Of a stretch of 52,809 nucleotides of DNA, positions 1 through 8,917 are shown piece after piece. The position numbers and the translations under genes were made by a program. The DNA is from JAAYJR01 sp964495655. GTDB taxonomy: Bacteria; Bacteroidota; Bacteroidia; Bacteroidales; Prolixibacteraceae. Location: assembly GCA_964495655.1 (NCBI GenBank), contig CAZBWK010000010.1, forward strand, positions 1 to 52,809. The letters are read 5' to 3'. Under the pieces are notes generated by a model. The model saw only the letters and a program-made list of their open reading frames with translations, was not told the origin of the DNA and did no database searches. Positions within the stretch are counted from its first letter, which is position 1. The number at the start of each line of letters is the position of its first letter.

Positions 1-155
1 ACTCGCAATTTTAATCATCACCTTGGGTGTAAATATTTTACATGCTCGTTTCATATACTAATATTTTATTACTGCCAATTTATAATATTAATTTTGATTT
101 TATGTCACAAAAAATTTCAAATTGCTACTTTTGTTTTTTTTTGAAAAGGAACGTC

Positions 156-1451
156 ATGGAAGATTTTATTAAAACTGATTACCGGTTACAATCTGTTAAT
201 ACCGGCAATATTTTTGAAGATACTGGCTGGCTGCTGGATGCTCCCGGAGAGGCAGACCCGACTCTCATAAGGGCTGTTTATGATAAGCAGCAGCTTGGGG
301 TAAAGAGTGATTCATTCGGGTTGTACAGGTTTTCCGACTGGCTACCTGTCAATCGTATGCTGACGGGATCTTCAGCGCCTGTAACCTATAGAAGTGAGGG
401 ATTGGCTAAAAAGATCGGGTTACATAATTTATGGATCACCTTCAGCGGTTACTGGCCTGAGAAGGAGGCAAGAATGACAACCTGCAGCTTTAAGGAGACA
501 GAAGCTTATTCTGTTTGCGGGCGAATGACTCCTGACATGAATAAAATATTGGTTGTGGCGTCGGCAGGGAATACTTCCAGAGCTTTTGCAAGGGTTTGTT
601 CTGAAAATAATATCCCTCTTCTACTGTGTGTTCCTGAAGATTATATTAGCGCACTTTGGTTTGATACTCCTCTTAATGATTGTGTAAAACTTATTTGCAG
701 TAAGTCGGGAAGTGACTATTATGATGCAATATATTTATCAAATATTGTAGCAGGCTTCAATGGATTTGTCCCGGAGGGAGGTGCAAAAAATATTGCACGG
801 CGCGACGGAATGGCTACAACAGTGCTGTCTGCAGCAACAGAAATAGGACAAATTCCTGATTATTATTTCCAGGCGATTGGAAGCGGAACAGGAGCTATCG
901 CTGCATGGGAAGCTAATCTCAGGCTGATAGCTGACGGAAGATACGGAGATAAGAAAATGAAGCTTATGGTCTCGCAAAATTCACCGTTCAACCCCATTTT
1001 TGATGCATGGAAAAATGATTCAAGGAATATACTCCCGATGGATAATGATATGGCAAGGAAACTCGTGGAGGTTATAGATGCCAAAGTGCTATCAAACCGT
1101 AAGCCTCCCTATCCCGTAGCCGGCGGTTTGTATGATGCATTGAAGGATTCGGGTGGCGATGTTTTAATTGCATCAAATAACAGCCTCAGAGAAGCATCTG
1201 TTTTGTTTGAAAAAACTGAAGGAATTGATATTCATCCTGCAGCTGGTGTGGCTACTGCAACACTTATAGAGGCGGTGAAAAACGGACTCATAGACAAAGA
1301 GGCAGTTGTTATGCTTAATGTAACCGGTGGGGGCGAGTCAAGATTCAGGGAAGAAAGGGAGTTGCATTATCTTAAACCAGGTTACATTTTTGATATTGAC
1401 CCTGATCCTGATCAAGTTAAAGAGAAGGTAGAAAAGCTTTTTGATATCTGA
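156..1451 (+). CDS. cysteate synthase-like PLP enzyme (threonine synthase fold)
   Basis: This 431-residue protein belongs to the fold-type II PLP enzymes of the threonine synthase/cysteate synthase group. The PLP lysine is K113 in SFKET, followed by the SAGNTSRAF loop that holds the substrate carboxylate and a C-terminal VTGGGES phosphate-binding turn. Length and the N-terminal layout fit archaeal cysteate synthase (phosphoserine plus sulfite to cysteate) better than threonine synthase. In Bacteroidota, cysteate synthase homologues feed capnine/sulfonolipid synthesis; whether that holds here is inference. The reading frame is open back to base 42, but the ATG at 156 follows an AAAAGGA ribosome site and starts the conserved part, so the upstream 38 codons are left out. 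No acyl-transferase partner lies next to it. The alternative is a divergent threonine synthase. Confidence 0.75.
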   Translation: MEDFIKTDYRLQSVNTGNIFEDTGWLLDAPGEADPTLIRAVYDKQQLGVKSDSFGLYRFSDWLPVNRMLTGSSAPVTYRSEGLAKKIGLHNLWITFSGYWPEKEARMTTCSFKETEAYSVCGRMTPDMNKILVVASAGNTSRAFARVCSENNIPLLLCVPEDYISALWFDTPLNDCVKLICSKSGSDYYDAIYLSNIVAGFNGFVPEGGAKNIARRDGMATTVLSAATEIGQIPDYYFQAIGSGTGAIAAWEANLRLIADGRYGDKKMKLMVSQNSPFNPIFDAWKNDSRNILPMDNDMARKLVEVIDAKVLSNRKPPYPVAGGLYDALKDSGGDVLIASNNSLREASVLFEKTEGIDIHPAAGVATATLIEAVKNGLIDKEAVVMLNVTGGGESRFREERELHYLKPGYIFDIDPDPDQVKEKVEKLFDI

Positions 1452-1534
1452 TTCACTGAAATATGTGTGCAAATAATTAAATGTATTTTGTTTTTGTCAG
1501 CTATAATAGCTGTCGGACATTTGATCTTTTAATT

Positions 1535-1542
1535 TATCTTTG
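1535..1542 (+). promoter_or_regulatory. candidate -7 promoter box (TATCTTTG)
   Basis: The octamer matches the Bacteroidota -7 consensus TAnnTTTG and ends 16 bases before the ATG of the lycopene cyclase gene. No TTG -33 element sits at the expected 19-21 base spacing, so the call rests on the -7 box and its position alone. Confidence 0.4.
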
Positions 1543-1558
1543 TTATAAAGAACCTTTC

Positions 1559-2251
1559 ATGGAATTTCAAAATTTCACATACCTGATCATTCTGCTGGGC
1601 TGCCTGGCAATTCCGTTAATTTATAGTTTCGAAAGGCAGGTTCGCTATTATAGTAAATTCAGGTATCTGTTTCCGGGAATGATATTTACCGCTGTAATTT
1701 TTATTATTTGGGATCTGCGCTTCGAAGAGCTTGGCATCTGGAGTTTTAATGAGCAATATATAACAGGCCTGTATATTTTAAATCTTCCATTTGAAGAGTG
1801 GTTATTCTTTTTGATTATACCATTCTGTTGTGTTTTTATTTATGAGATACTTAAAGTAAAACTTCCTGATTTCGAATATCCAAATGCCTCTCTGGCATTA
1901 AGTCTGTTCTTACTGCTGGTTTTTGTTGCATTGGCATACTTCCGGAGAGATAAGCTGTATACCTTTTTTACCTTTTTTTTGTTATCAGTTTATTTCGGAT
2001 ATACTATTTTTCGTAACCGTTTTAAAAAGTATTATACTAAGTTTTTTCTGACCTATTTTATCTCACTGTTGCCATTTATTATCGTTAATATGCTGCTAAC
2101 GGCTTTGCCTGTTGTAGAGTATGATGATACTTACAACCTGGGATTAAGGATATTTACCATACCGGTCGAAGATTTTGCCTACCTGTTTCTTTTACTTTTG
2201 ATGAATATTACCATTTACGAATACTTAAAAAGTCAGTTTTCACATAACTGA
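1559..2251 (+). CDS. lycopene cyclase domain protein (CrtYcd type)
   Basis: This 230-residue integral membrane protein is made of two tandem lycopene cyclase domains, the heterodimeric CrtYc/CrtYd type fused in one chain. The family signature appears twice, as LPFEE at residues 76-80 and IPVED at about 201-205, each followed by a hydrophobic helix and a YE pair. About seven membrane segments are visible. The enzyme closes the ends of lycopene to beta-ionone rings in the membrane and would make beta-carotene-type pigments. No other carotenoid gene is adjacent, although dxs (isoprenoid precursors) lies in the window. The ATG at 1559 is chosen over an in-frame ATG at 1481 because a promoter box lies between them. 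Confidence 0.85.
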   Translation: MEFQNFTYLIILLGCLAIPLIYSFERQVRYYSKFRYLFPGMIFTAVIFIIWDLRFEELGIWSFNEQYITGLYILNLPFEEWLFFLIIPFCCVFIYEILKVKLPDFEYPNASLALSLFLLLVFVALAYFRRDKLYTFFTFFLLSVYFGYTIFRNRFKKYYTKFFLTYFISLLPFIIVNMLLTALPVVEYDDTYNLGLRIFTIPVEDFAYLFLLLLMNITIYEYLKSQFSHN

Positions 2252-2270
2252 TAACTATTAATGACCGGAA

Positions 2271-3506
2271 ATGCAAATTTTTTATTTAACATTCATATAT
2301 TCCTATACCTTTTTGATCAGGATTGCATCGCTTTTTAATCTAAAGGCAAGGCATTTTATTCGTGGACGCAAAAATTGGAGGAAGACCTTGGAGGGAAAGG
2401 TTGAGAGCGATGCCCGGTATATCTGGTTTCATTGTGCTTCACTGGGTGAGTTCGAACAGGGAAGGCCCCTGATTGAAAAAATCAGAGCAGACTATAAACA
2501 GTATAAAATTGTACTGACGTTTTTCTCGCCATCAGGATATGAAATAAGGGAGAATTACGATGGCGCCGATATAGTTATGTATCTTCCCGTTGATACTCCG
2601 GCAAATGCACAGAAGTTCCTGGATATTATCAAGCCTGAAAAGGTGTTTTTTATTAAATATGAATACTGGCATTCTTTTATTTCAGAGATTAATCGCCGGG
2701 GAATACCGTTGTTTATGGTATCGGCTGTATTTCATAAAGATGGAATATTCTTCAGAAAAGATTTAAGAGGGAGGTGGTTTCGAAGGATATTAATGAAATT
2801 TGACCATATTTTTGTCCAGGACGAGAATTCTCTTCAATTACTCGGGTCAGCCGGAATTACAGAATGTACTGTTTCGGGTGATACCCGAATAGACAGGGTT
2901 GCGGTTATAGCCCGAAATGCAAAGGATATTCCGGCTATTGAGAGGTTTAAAGACAGGTTTCCGCTTATCATTGCCGGTAGTACATGGAAACCTGACGAAG
3001 AATTACTTTCACAATATATTAATAATAGCAGTAATATTAAGATAATATTTGCCCCTCATGAAGTTTCAGATTCTAATATTCAAAGGCTGCAACAAATGAT
3101 CAAAACTCCTTCTGTCAGATTCAGCAGGGTTAATGATATAGAGATTTCAGATTTTAAGATATTGATAATTGATTCAATCGGCCTTTTATCCTCCCTGTAT
3201 AAATATGGATCCATAGCATATATCGGAGGAGGGTTTGGGGCAGGCATACACAATATACTGGAACCTGCTGTATTCGGACTGCCTGTTATTTTTGGTCCCA
3301 ACCACCATAAGTTTAAGGAAGCAACAGACTTAAAATTACTCAAAGGCGCCTGGCCGGTTAATAATTTCCGGGAGCTTGAGAGAGTGCTTACTATGTTTTT
3401 AAATGAACCCTCCAAATTGTCAGCATCATCGGAAATATGTAAAAATTATGTATCAAAAAATATTGGTGCGACAAGGATTATCATAAAAAAAGTTTTCAAC
3501 AACTGA
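2271..3506 (+). CDS. kdtA: 3-deoxy-D-manno-octulosonic acid (Kdo) transferase
   Basis: This is WaaA/KdtA, which transfers Kdo from CMP-Kdo to lipid IVA at the inner face of the cytoplasmic membrane. The 411 residues match the usual length. A membrane-anchoring hydrophobic helix lies at residues 1-24. The catalytic-glutamate motif of the family is seen as HCASLGEFEQG (E60). The C-terminal GT-B domain has IIAGSTWKPDE and the nucleotide-sugar site GGGFGAGIHNILEP. The gene starts 19 bases after the lycopene cyclase stop and could be co-transcribed. It implies a lipid A-Kdo outer membrane, consistent with rfaE2 further on. Confidence 0.93.
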   Translation: MQIFYLTFIYSYTFLIRIASLFNLKARHFIRGRKNWRKTLEGKVESDARYIWFHCASLGEFEQGRPLIEKIRADYKQYKIVLTFFSPSGYEIRENYDGADIVMYLPVDTPANAQKFLDIIKPEKVFFIKYEYWHSFISEINRRGIPLFMVSAVFHKDGIFFRKDLRGRWFRRILMKFDHIFVQDENSLQLLGSAGITECTVSGDTRIDRVAVIARNAKDIPAIERFKDRFPLIIAGSTWKPDEELLSQYINNSSNIKIIFAPHEVSDSNIQRLQQMIKTPSVRFSRVNDIEISDFKILIIDSIGLLSSLYKYGSIAYIGGGFGAGIHNILEPAVFGLPVIFGPNHHKFKEATDLKLLKGAWPVNNFRELERVLTMFLNEPSKLSASSEICKNYVSKNIGATRIIIKKVFNN

Positions 3507-3720
3507 GCCTTTTTTTATTCTCCTGAAGCACAAAAAAATTTTATTGATCAATAGTGTTATTATCAAGCGGATATTTACGTATAAAAGAAGCAGGCGCTAT
3601 TGCAGAAATTTTATTTTTTAGAAACTTTTTTATGAATATAACATATTAAAACATTGATTTATATAAGAATAACAAAAAGAAGTTGATAACTTTTCATTTT
3701 TTCAGGAGAAAAACATTAAA

Positions 3721-3728
3721 TAATTTTG
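3721..3728 (+). promoter_or_regulatory. candidate -7 promoter box (TAATTTTG) before nrdJ
   Basis: This octamer matches TAnnTTTG inside the 297-base gap between kdtA and the ribonucleotide reductase gene and would give a leader of about 70 bases. No convincing -33 TTG is spaced correctly. The rest of the gap is AT-rich and shows no gene, no strong hairpin and no cobalamin-riboswitch-like GC-rich core. Confidence 0.3.
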
Positions 3729-3803
3729 GTTTGTGTTTTATATTGCATTACATAAATAACGGGATTTAGAAGTTAAAACTATTTTAATATTTAACTGGAG
3801 GTT

Positions 3804-6359
3804 ATGGCGTTAGAAGAAGTAATGATAAAAAATGTAAAAGAGAGAAAAAATTTTTCCAAGGAAGAAGCGATCAAAGCTTCACTTGAATATTTCAGGGGTG
3901 ATGATTTAGCAGCCAGGGTTTGGGTTAATAAGTATGCCCTTAAGGATTCCTTTGGCAATATTTTTGAACGCACTCCTGACGATATGCATCGCAGGTTAGC
4001 AGGAGAGATTGCCAGGGTAGAGAAAAGCTACCCTGATTCGTTAACAGAGGATGAAATTTATAATGTACTGAAGGATTTCAGGTATATAATTCCTCAGGGA
4101 GGGCCTATGACCGGTATAGGCAACGAATTCCAGATAGCTTCTCTTTCAAACTGCTTTGTTGTCGGCAACGACGGTAATTCGGATTCATACGGGGGTATCC
4201 TAAAAATTGACCAGGAACAGGTTCAACTGATGAAACGTCGTGGCGGAGTGGGTCATGACCTGTCACATATCAGGCCTAAAGGATCACCGGTAAAAAATTC
4301 AGCGTTAACCTCAACGGGTATTGTTCCTTTTATGGAAAGGTATTCAAACTCCACACGTGAGGTAGCACAGGATGGACGCAGGGGTGCATTAATGCTGTCA
4401 GTTTCAATTAAACATCCCGATTCAGAGAGCTTTATTGATGCAAAACTCGAACAGGGTAAGGTAACCGGTGCAAATGTGTCTGTTAAGATAGATGATGAAT
4501 TTATGAAGGCAGTTGAACAGGGTAGGGTATATGTCCAGCAGTACCCTGTCGTATCAGATCATCCCCTTTATAAGAAAAAAATTGACGCCACAAAGCTTTG
4601 GGAGAAAATTGTAAAAAACGCCTGGCAGTCAGCCGAACCAGGTGTGCTTTTTTGGGATACAATAACCAGGGAGTCTGTGGCCGACTGTTATGCAGACCTC
4701 GGCTACCGTACCGTTTCTACTAACCCTTGTGGCGAGATCCCTTTATGTCCTTATGACAGTTGCAGGCTCCTCGCAATAAACCTTTATTCTTATGTTGACG
4801 ATCCGTTTACATCAAAAGCAACCTTTAACTTCGAATTGTTTAAGGAGCACATTCATTATGCACAGCGGATCATGGACGATATTATTGACCTCGAACTGGA
4901 AAAAATTGACGCAATACTGGAAAAAATTAATGCAGACCCTGAGGAAGATGATATAAAGCTTGTAGAAAAAAAATTATGGGAAAATATTAAGACCAAAGCC
5001 CGTGAAGGCAGGCGTACAGGAATAGGTATTACCGCCGAAGGCGATATGCTGGCAGCATTGGGACTGCAGTATGGAAGTGATATAGCTATCGATTTTTCAG
5101 AAGAGATTCATAAAACGATCGCATTGGAGGCTTACCGCTCTTCAATATTCCTGGCAAAAGCAAGAGGGCCCTTTGCAATTTACAGCACAAAAAGGGAAGC
5201 TTCCAATCCGTTTATTGTGAGATTGAAAAATAGTGACGCTAAATTATATGAGGATATGGTAAAATACGGAAGGCGCAATATTGCCCTTCTTACAATTGCC
5301 CCAACGGGTACAACCAGCCTTATGACTCAAACTACATCAGGTATTGAACCTGTCTTTATGCCGGTATATAAGCGTCGCAGAAAAGTGAATCCGGGCGATA
5401 GTGATACCCGTATTGATTTCGTTGATGAGGTAGGCGACCACTGGGAGGAATACACAGTTTTTCATCATAAATTCAAAACCTGGATGGAGGCCCGGGGTTA
5501 TGATACTGATCGTGAGTATACACAGGATGAACTGGCTGAGCTGGTAAGTAAATCACCTTATAATAAAGCGACTTCCAATGATGTTGACTGGTTGTCGAAG
5601 GTAAGGATGCAGGGAAGGATTCAAAAATGGGTTGATCACTCAATAAGTGTTACAATAAACCTTCCTTCAAATGTAACGGAGGAGCTGGTCGGGCAGTTAT
5701 ATTTCGAGGCCTGGAAAAGCGGATGTAAAGGAGTTACGGTATATAGGGACGGATCACGTTCAGGTGTTTTGGTTTCTAATGAATCGAAGGATAAGAAAGA
5801 GAGCGTGGTATTCTCACCGAAACGTCCTGAAAAATTAGAAGCTGATGTTGTGCGATTCCAGAACAATAAAGAAAAATGGATAGCATTTATCGGACTGCTG
5901 GATAATAAACCTTATGAGATATTTACCGGTCTTTCTGATGATGAGGACGGAATATTGCTACCGCGTTCAATTACCGGAGGCTATATTATAAAAAGTTATG
6001 ACAGCGAAGGTAATTCACGTTATGATTTTCAGTATATAAACAAACGGGGTTATAAAACAACTATCGAAGGACTTTCCTATAAATTTAATCCGGTCTTCTG
6101 GAATTATGCAAAACTGATCTCAGGAACACTCAGACATGGCATGCCAATTCATAAAGTTGTTGAATTAGTAACCAGCCTGCAACTTGATAATGAAACTATT
6201 AATTCATGGAAAGCTGGTGTTGCAAGGGCGCTTAAAAAGTATATCCCCGACGGTACACTGGCTGAGGATATGCTTTGCCAGGAGTGTGGATCTTATGAGG
6301 TGGTTTACCAGGAGGGATGCCTGACCTGTCTTTCATGCGGTAATTCAAAATGTGGCTAA
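3804..6359 (+). CDS. nrdJ: adenosylcobalamin-dependent ribonucleotide reductase (class II)
   Basis: The 851-residue enzyme reduces ribonucleotides to deoxyribonucleotides using a radical generated from adenosylcobalamin. Visible hallmarks are the redox cysteine C117 in SNCFVVG, the active-site loop NPCGE at residues 307-311 with the thiyl-radical cysteine C309, and the class II loop APTGTTSLMTQTTSGIEP. A C-terminal zinc-ribbon-like tail has CQECG, CLTC, CGNSKCG spacing and carries the cysteine pair that re-reduces the active site. ATG 3804 is preceded by CTGGAGG, one of the better ribosome sites in the window. The gene stands alone and ends in a shared terminator. The cell must make or import B12. 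Confidence 0.95.
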   Translation: MALEEVMIKNVKERKNFSKEEAIKASLEYFRGDDLAARVWVNKYALKDSFGNIFERTPDDMHRRLAGEIARVEKSYPDSLTEDEIYNVLKDFRYIIPQGGPMTGIGNEFQIASLSNCFVVGNDGNSDSYGGILKIDQEQVQLMKRRGGVGHDLSHIRPKGSPVKNSALTSTGIVPFMERYSNSTREVAQDGRRGALMLSVSIKHPDSESFIDAKLEQGKVTGANVSVKIDDEFMKAVEQGRVYVQQYPVVSDHPLYKKKIDATKLWEKIVKNAWQSAEPGVLFWDTITRESVADCYADLGYRTVSTNPCGEIPLCPYDSCRLLAINLYSYVDDPFTSKATFNFELFKEHIHYAQRIMDDIIDLELEKIDAILEKINADPEEDDIKLVEKKLWENIKTKAREGRRTGIGITAEGDMLAALGLQYGSDIAIDFSEEIHKTIALEAYRSSIFLAKARGPFAIYSTKREASNPFIVRLKNSDAKLYEDMVKYGRRNIALLTIAPTGTTSLMTQTTSGIEPVFMPVYKRRRKVNPGDSDTRIDFVDEVGDHWEEYTVFHHKFKTWMEARGYDTDREYTQDELAELVSKSPYNKATSNDVDWLSKVRMQGRIQKWVDHSISVTINLPSNVTEELVGQLYFEAWKSGCKGVTVYRDGSRSGVLVSNESKDKKESVVFSPKRPEKLEADVVRFQNNKEKWIAFIGLLDNKPYEIFTGLSDDEDGILLPRSITGGYIIKSYDSEGNSRYDFQYINKRGYKTTIEGLSYKFNPVFWNYAKLISGTLRHGMPIHKVVELVTSLQLDNETINSWKAGVARALKKYIPDGTLAEDMLCQECGSYEVVYQEGCLTCLSCGNSKCG

Positions 6360-6381
6360 ATAGCGAAAATGGCAGGAAAAT

Positions 6382-6419
6382 AAAAAAACCAGTATAACTT
6401 ATGGAATACTGGTTTTTTT
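6382..6419. terminator. bidirectional intrinsic terminator
   Basis: A perfect 14-bp inverted repeat (6382-6395 with 6406-6419) encloses a 10-base loop. It is flanked by an A-run on the left and a T-run on the right, so it works in both directions. It lies between the convergent nrdJ and gcvH genes. Confidence 0.88.
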
Positions 6420-6450
6420 ATTGAACATTCATATAGTTAATGCAATGGGA

Positions 6451-6831
6451 TCAGGCATTGATCATCTTTTTATAATCATCAGCTGAAAGTAAATCATCTG
6501 CCTCTGTTGGATCTGAAACTTTTATTTTTATCATCCATCCTTCGCCGTAGGGGTCTTTATTAACCAATTCAGGCTTATCGTTTAATGCTTCATTTACCTC
6601 AATTACTTCTCCGCTTACCGGCATAAACAGATCTGAGACTGTTTTTACTGCTTCAACAGATCCGAATATTTCGCCCCTGGACAACTCCTCTCCTTCAGTC
6701 TCAATTTCAATAAAAACAACATCGCCAAGTTCACCCTGGGCAAAATCAGTAATGCCCACAATTGCTTTTTCTCCTTCCATGCGAAGCCATTCATGGTCTT
6801 CTGTGTATTTTAAATCAACGGGTACGCTCAT
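6451..6831 (-). CDS. gcvH: glycine cleavage system H protein
   Basis: GcvH carries the methylamine intermediate of glycine between the P, T and L proteins on a lipoyl arm. The 126 residues are the normal length. The lipoyl-lysine is K63 in SVEAVKTVSDL, inside the standard hammerhead fold, and the N-terminus YTEDHEWLR is typical. No other gcv gene is adjacent, so P and T proteins must be encoded elsewhere. It is transcribed alone towards the shared terminator. Confidence 0.96.
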   Translation of the reverse strand: MSVPVDLKYTEDHEWLRMEGEKAIVGITDFAQGELGDVVFIEIETEGEELSRGEIFGSVEAVKTVSDLFMPVSGEVIEVNEALNDKPELVNKDPYGEGWMIKIKVSDPTEADDLLSADDYKKMINA

Positions 6832-6853
6832 CTCGTTAAATTTTAAGTTTTTT

Positions 6854-6879
6854 CAAAATTAATATTTTTAATTTAACAA
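6854..6879 (-). promoter_or_regulatory. candidate promoter of gcvH
   Basis: Read on the reverse strand, a TAATTTTG box (6854-6861) ends 22 bases before the gcvH start. A TTG (6877-6879) lies 15 bases upstream of it, somewhat closer than the usual 19-21. The -7 match is exact and the -33 is doubtful. Confidence 0.4.
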
Positions 6880-6985
6880 GCTACATATAAGCATTTGAAT
6901 TTATAGACAGCTGTTTTTTTATCCTTTAAAAATATGAATCACTTTTATTAATATTGCATAATGAAATAAGTTAAAATCAACATTA

Positions 6986-7408
6986 ATGATTTCAGTTAGA
7001 ATTCAAAAATTGAAGGATCTTGAAAAGGCAGCTAAAAAGTTGATCGAGACTTTTTCTGATCAGAAAATTTTTGCCTTTTATGGCAGGATGGGGGCAGGAA
7101 AGACAACCTTTATCCAGTCAATATGCAAATATCTGGGATCTGCAGATAACGTTACAAGTCCCACATTTGCTCTTATTAATGAGTATACTGCAGCGGATGG
7201 TCATCTTATATATCATATGGATTTTTTCAGGATCAAAAATTTGGAAGAGGTTTTTGACCTGGGATATGAAGATTATATATACAGTGGCAATTATTGTTTT
7301 ATTGAATGGCCTGAAGAAATTGAATCACTTCTTCCTGAGCGGTTTGTGGGGGTGAAAATTGAAACGGGCACCGGTGGAGAAAGGTATATCTCTGCACAAA
7401 TTTTGTAA
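6986..7408 (+). CDS. tsaE: tRNA t6A biosynthesis ATPase TsaE
   Basis: TsaE is the small ATPase that drives the TsaB-TsaD-TsaC pathway putting threonylcarbamoyl on A37 of ANN-decoding tRNAs. The 140-residue protein has the P-loop GRMGAGKTT at residues 33-41, the TSPTF switch segment and the C-terminal FIEWPE motif typical of the family. It is followed 51 bases later by the alanine-dehydrogenase-like gene on the same strand. Confidence 0.94.
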   Translation: MISVRIQKLKDLEKAAKKLIETFSDQKIFAFYGRMGAGKTTFIQSICKYLGSADNVTSPTFALINEYTAADGHLIYHMDFFRIKNLEEVFDLGYEDYIYSGNYCFIEWPEEIESLLPERFVGVKIETGTGGERYISAQIL

Positions 7409-7459
7409 ATTACTATTTAGAATGTAACTTGTGATTCTTTTACTAAAACATTTCCTGCT

Positions 7460-8680
7460 ATGACAAACAGCGATGAATCAAAAGAGAAAATGTCTGTTTC
7501 AAAGACAATGCTGATGCCCAGGGAAGAAATGCTGGAGATCCAAAGTAAAGGGCAAAGAATGAAAATAGGAATACCATCAGATTTATCCAAGATTGAATAC
7601 AGGGTTCCATTAACACCCCAGGCAGTGGATCTTCTGGCATCATACGGGCATGAAATATTTATTGAGGAGGGAGCCGGGAAACTGGCAAGGTACAGTGACG
7701 AAGAGTACAGGGAGGCAGGCGCAATAACTGTGAAAAAGAAGGAGGAAGTGTTTCAGTGCGATATAGTTTTGCGGGTAGCCCCTTTTTCCAGCGATGAGAT
7801 TGAATTATTACGGGGTAACCAGACAATCATCTCAAGTATGCAGATACAGGCCCATTGTAAAGAATCGATCGGTAAGCTGATGCAAAAGAGACTTACAACA
7901 ATTGCTTTTGAAAACATTGAAAATGATAGGGGATTTGCCCCGATTTTACATCAGATGAGCCAAATTGCAGGTGTTACATCGATAACTCTTGCAAGCGAAT
8001 ATCTGAGTAATTCACATAAGGGGAAGGGTGTGCTGTTTGGGGAAGTTACCGGAATTACTCCTGCCGAACTGGTTATTATTGGTACCAGTACCGCTGCCGA
8101 ATATGCTGCCAGGGCGGCGCTTGGACTCGGGATCCTGGTGCGCGTTTTTGATACATCTGTTTATGACCTGAGCCTCCTGGAGGAAAAAATAGGGAGCAGG
8201 ATATTTACATCGGTGTTTTATCCAAAGGTGCTCCGTAAAGCTTTGTTATCGGCTGATGCTGTGATTGGCGCAATGCAATTTAATACAACCCCTAAGTTCA
8301 GAGTTTCAGAAGACCTCGTTAAAAAAATGAAAGAGGGTTCAGTTATTATTGACCTGAATGCGAGTCAGGGAGGCTGTTTTGAAACTACACGATGTACCGA
8401 CTTTAATGACCCCACCTATGTGAAACATGGTGTGGTGCACTATTGTGTGCCTAATATACAGTCAATTGTGGCACGCACAGCATCTATCTCATTAAGTAAC
8501 ATTTTAATGCCGGTATTATTGGCAATAGGGGATAGCGGAGGTGTCGATAACTATATTAAAAATGCAAAAGGATTCCGTAAGGGAGTCTATATTTACCATG
8601 GTATACTTACTAATCAGGATGTAGGAAGGCTTTTTAATATCCCTGCCAAAGATATTGATCTGCTTCTGGCAGTTTTATAA
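7460..8680 (+). CDS. alanine dehydrogenase family protein, catalytic residues replaced
   Basis: The 406 residues follow the alanine dehydrogenase/transhydrogenase alpha fold with an N-terminal extension of about 32 residues that recurs in Bacteroidota members. The substrate arginine is kept in EYRVPLTP. A Rossmann loop, IIGTSTAAEYAARAALGLG, stands where GxGxxG is expected. By hand alignment to classical enzymes such as that of Phormidium, the catalytic lysine (KEP) is APF here, the catalytic histidine (YLHLA) is glutamine in SMQIQA, and the aspartate of DQGG is serine in NASQGG. It would be labelled alanine dehydrogenase by similarity, but NAD-dependent alanine deamination is doubtful. It probably shares a transcript with tsaE. 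Confidence 0.75.
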   Translation: MTNSDESKEKMSVSKTMLMPREEMLEIQSKGQRMKIGIPSDLSKIEYRVPLTPQAVDLLASYGHEIFIEEGAGKLARYSDEEYREAGAITVKKKEEVFQCDIVLRVAPFSSDEIELLRGNQTIISSMQIQAHCKESIGKLMQKRLTTIAFENIENDRGFAPILHQMSQIAGVTSITLASEYLSNSHKGKGVLFGEVTGITPAELVIIGTSTAAEYAARAALGLGILVRVFDTSVYDLSLLEEKIGSRIFTSVFYPKVLRKALLSADAVIGAMQFNTTPKFRVSEDLVKKMKEGSVIIDLNASQGGCFETTRCTDFNDPTYVKHGVVHYCVPNIQSIVARTASISLSNILMPVLLAIGDSGGVDNYIKNAKGFRKGVYIYHGILTNQDVGRLFNIPAKDIDLLLAVL

Positions 8681-8682
8681 AA

Positions 8683-8913
8683 TTAATTGTTTTCAAAGGT
8701 ATCATACTTGGACTATTCATATTTTTATTATTCTTTTTACCATTAGATCCACCTGTAACTGATTTCAACAAGAAGGTGTTGATTTTGAGTGGTTTTGCAA
8801 TAATCACCTTATTCATTCTGACCTTGCTCAGAATTATTTTTCCATTTGTGTTTCCTGCGCTTTTCAGATCTGAAAAATGGACTTTATTAAAAGAGGTTCT
8901 AATTGATTTGTAG
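8683..8913 (+). pseudogene. LytTR-type regulator remnant: N-terminal membrane part only
   Basis: Directly after the preceding stop, an open frame with no ATG runs to TAG at 8911. Its roughly 75 codons give two hydrophobic segments and then FPALFRSEKWTLLKEVL. This resembles the N-terminal membrane region of Bacteroidota LytTR response regulators, where a similar LF-x-x-EKWT-x-x-KE sequence follows the last visible helix. The LytTR DNA-binding half is missing, because the frame stops and pullulanase begins (from the other strand) five bases later. I read it as a decayed fragment. The family match is from memory of the pattern, not a search; a small two-helix membrane protein with a non-ATG start remains possible. 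Confidence 0.5.
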
Positions 8914-8917
8914 GTTA

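Noticed and set aside
42..155. 38-codon N-terminal extension of the cysteate-synthase-like gene
   Set aside because: The extension is Phe/Tyr/Asn-rich from AT-rich intergenic DNA, while ATG 156 has a good ribosome site and begins the conserved sequence.
3507..3803. Cobalamin riboswitch upstream of nrdJ
   Set aside because: No GC-rich multi-stem core or B12-box-like sequence could be seen by eye.
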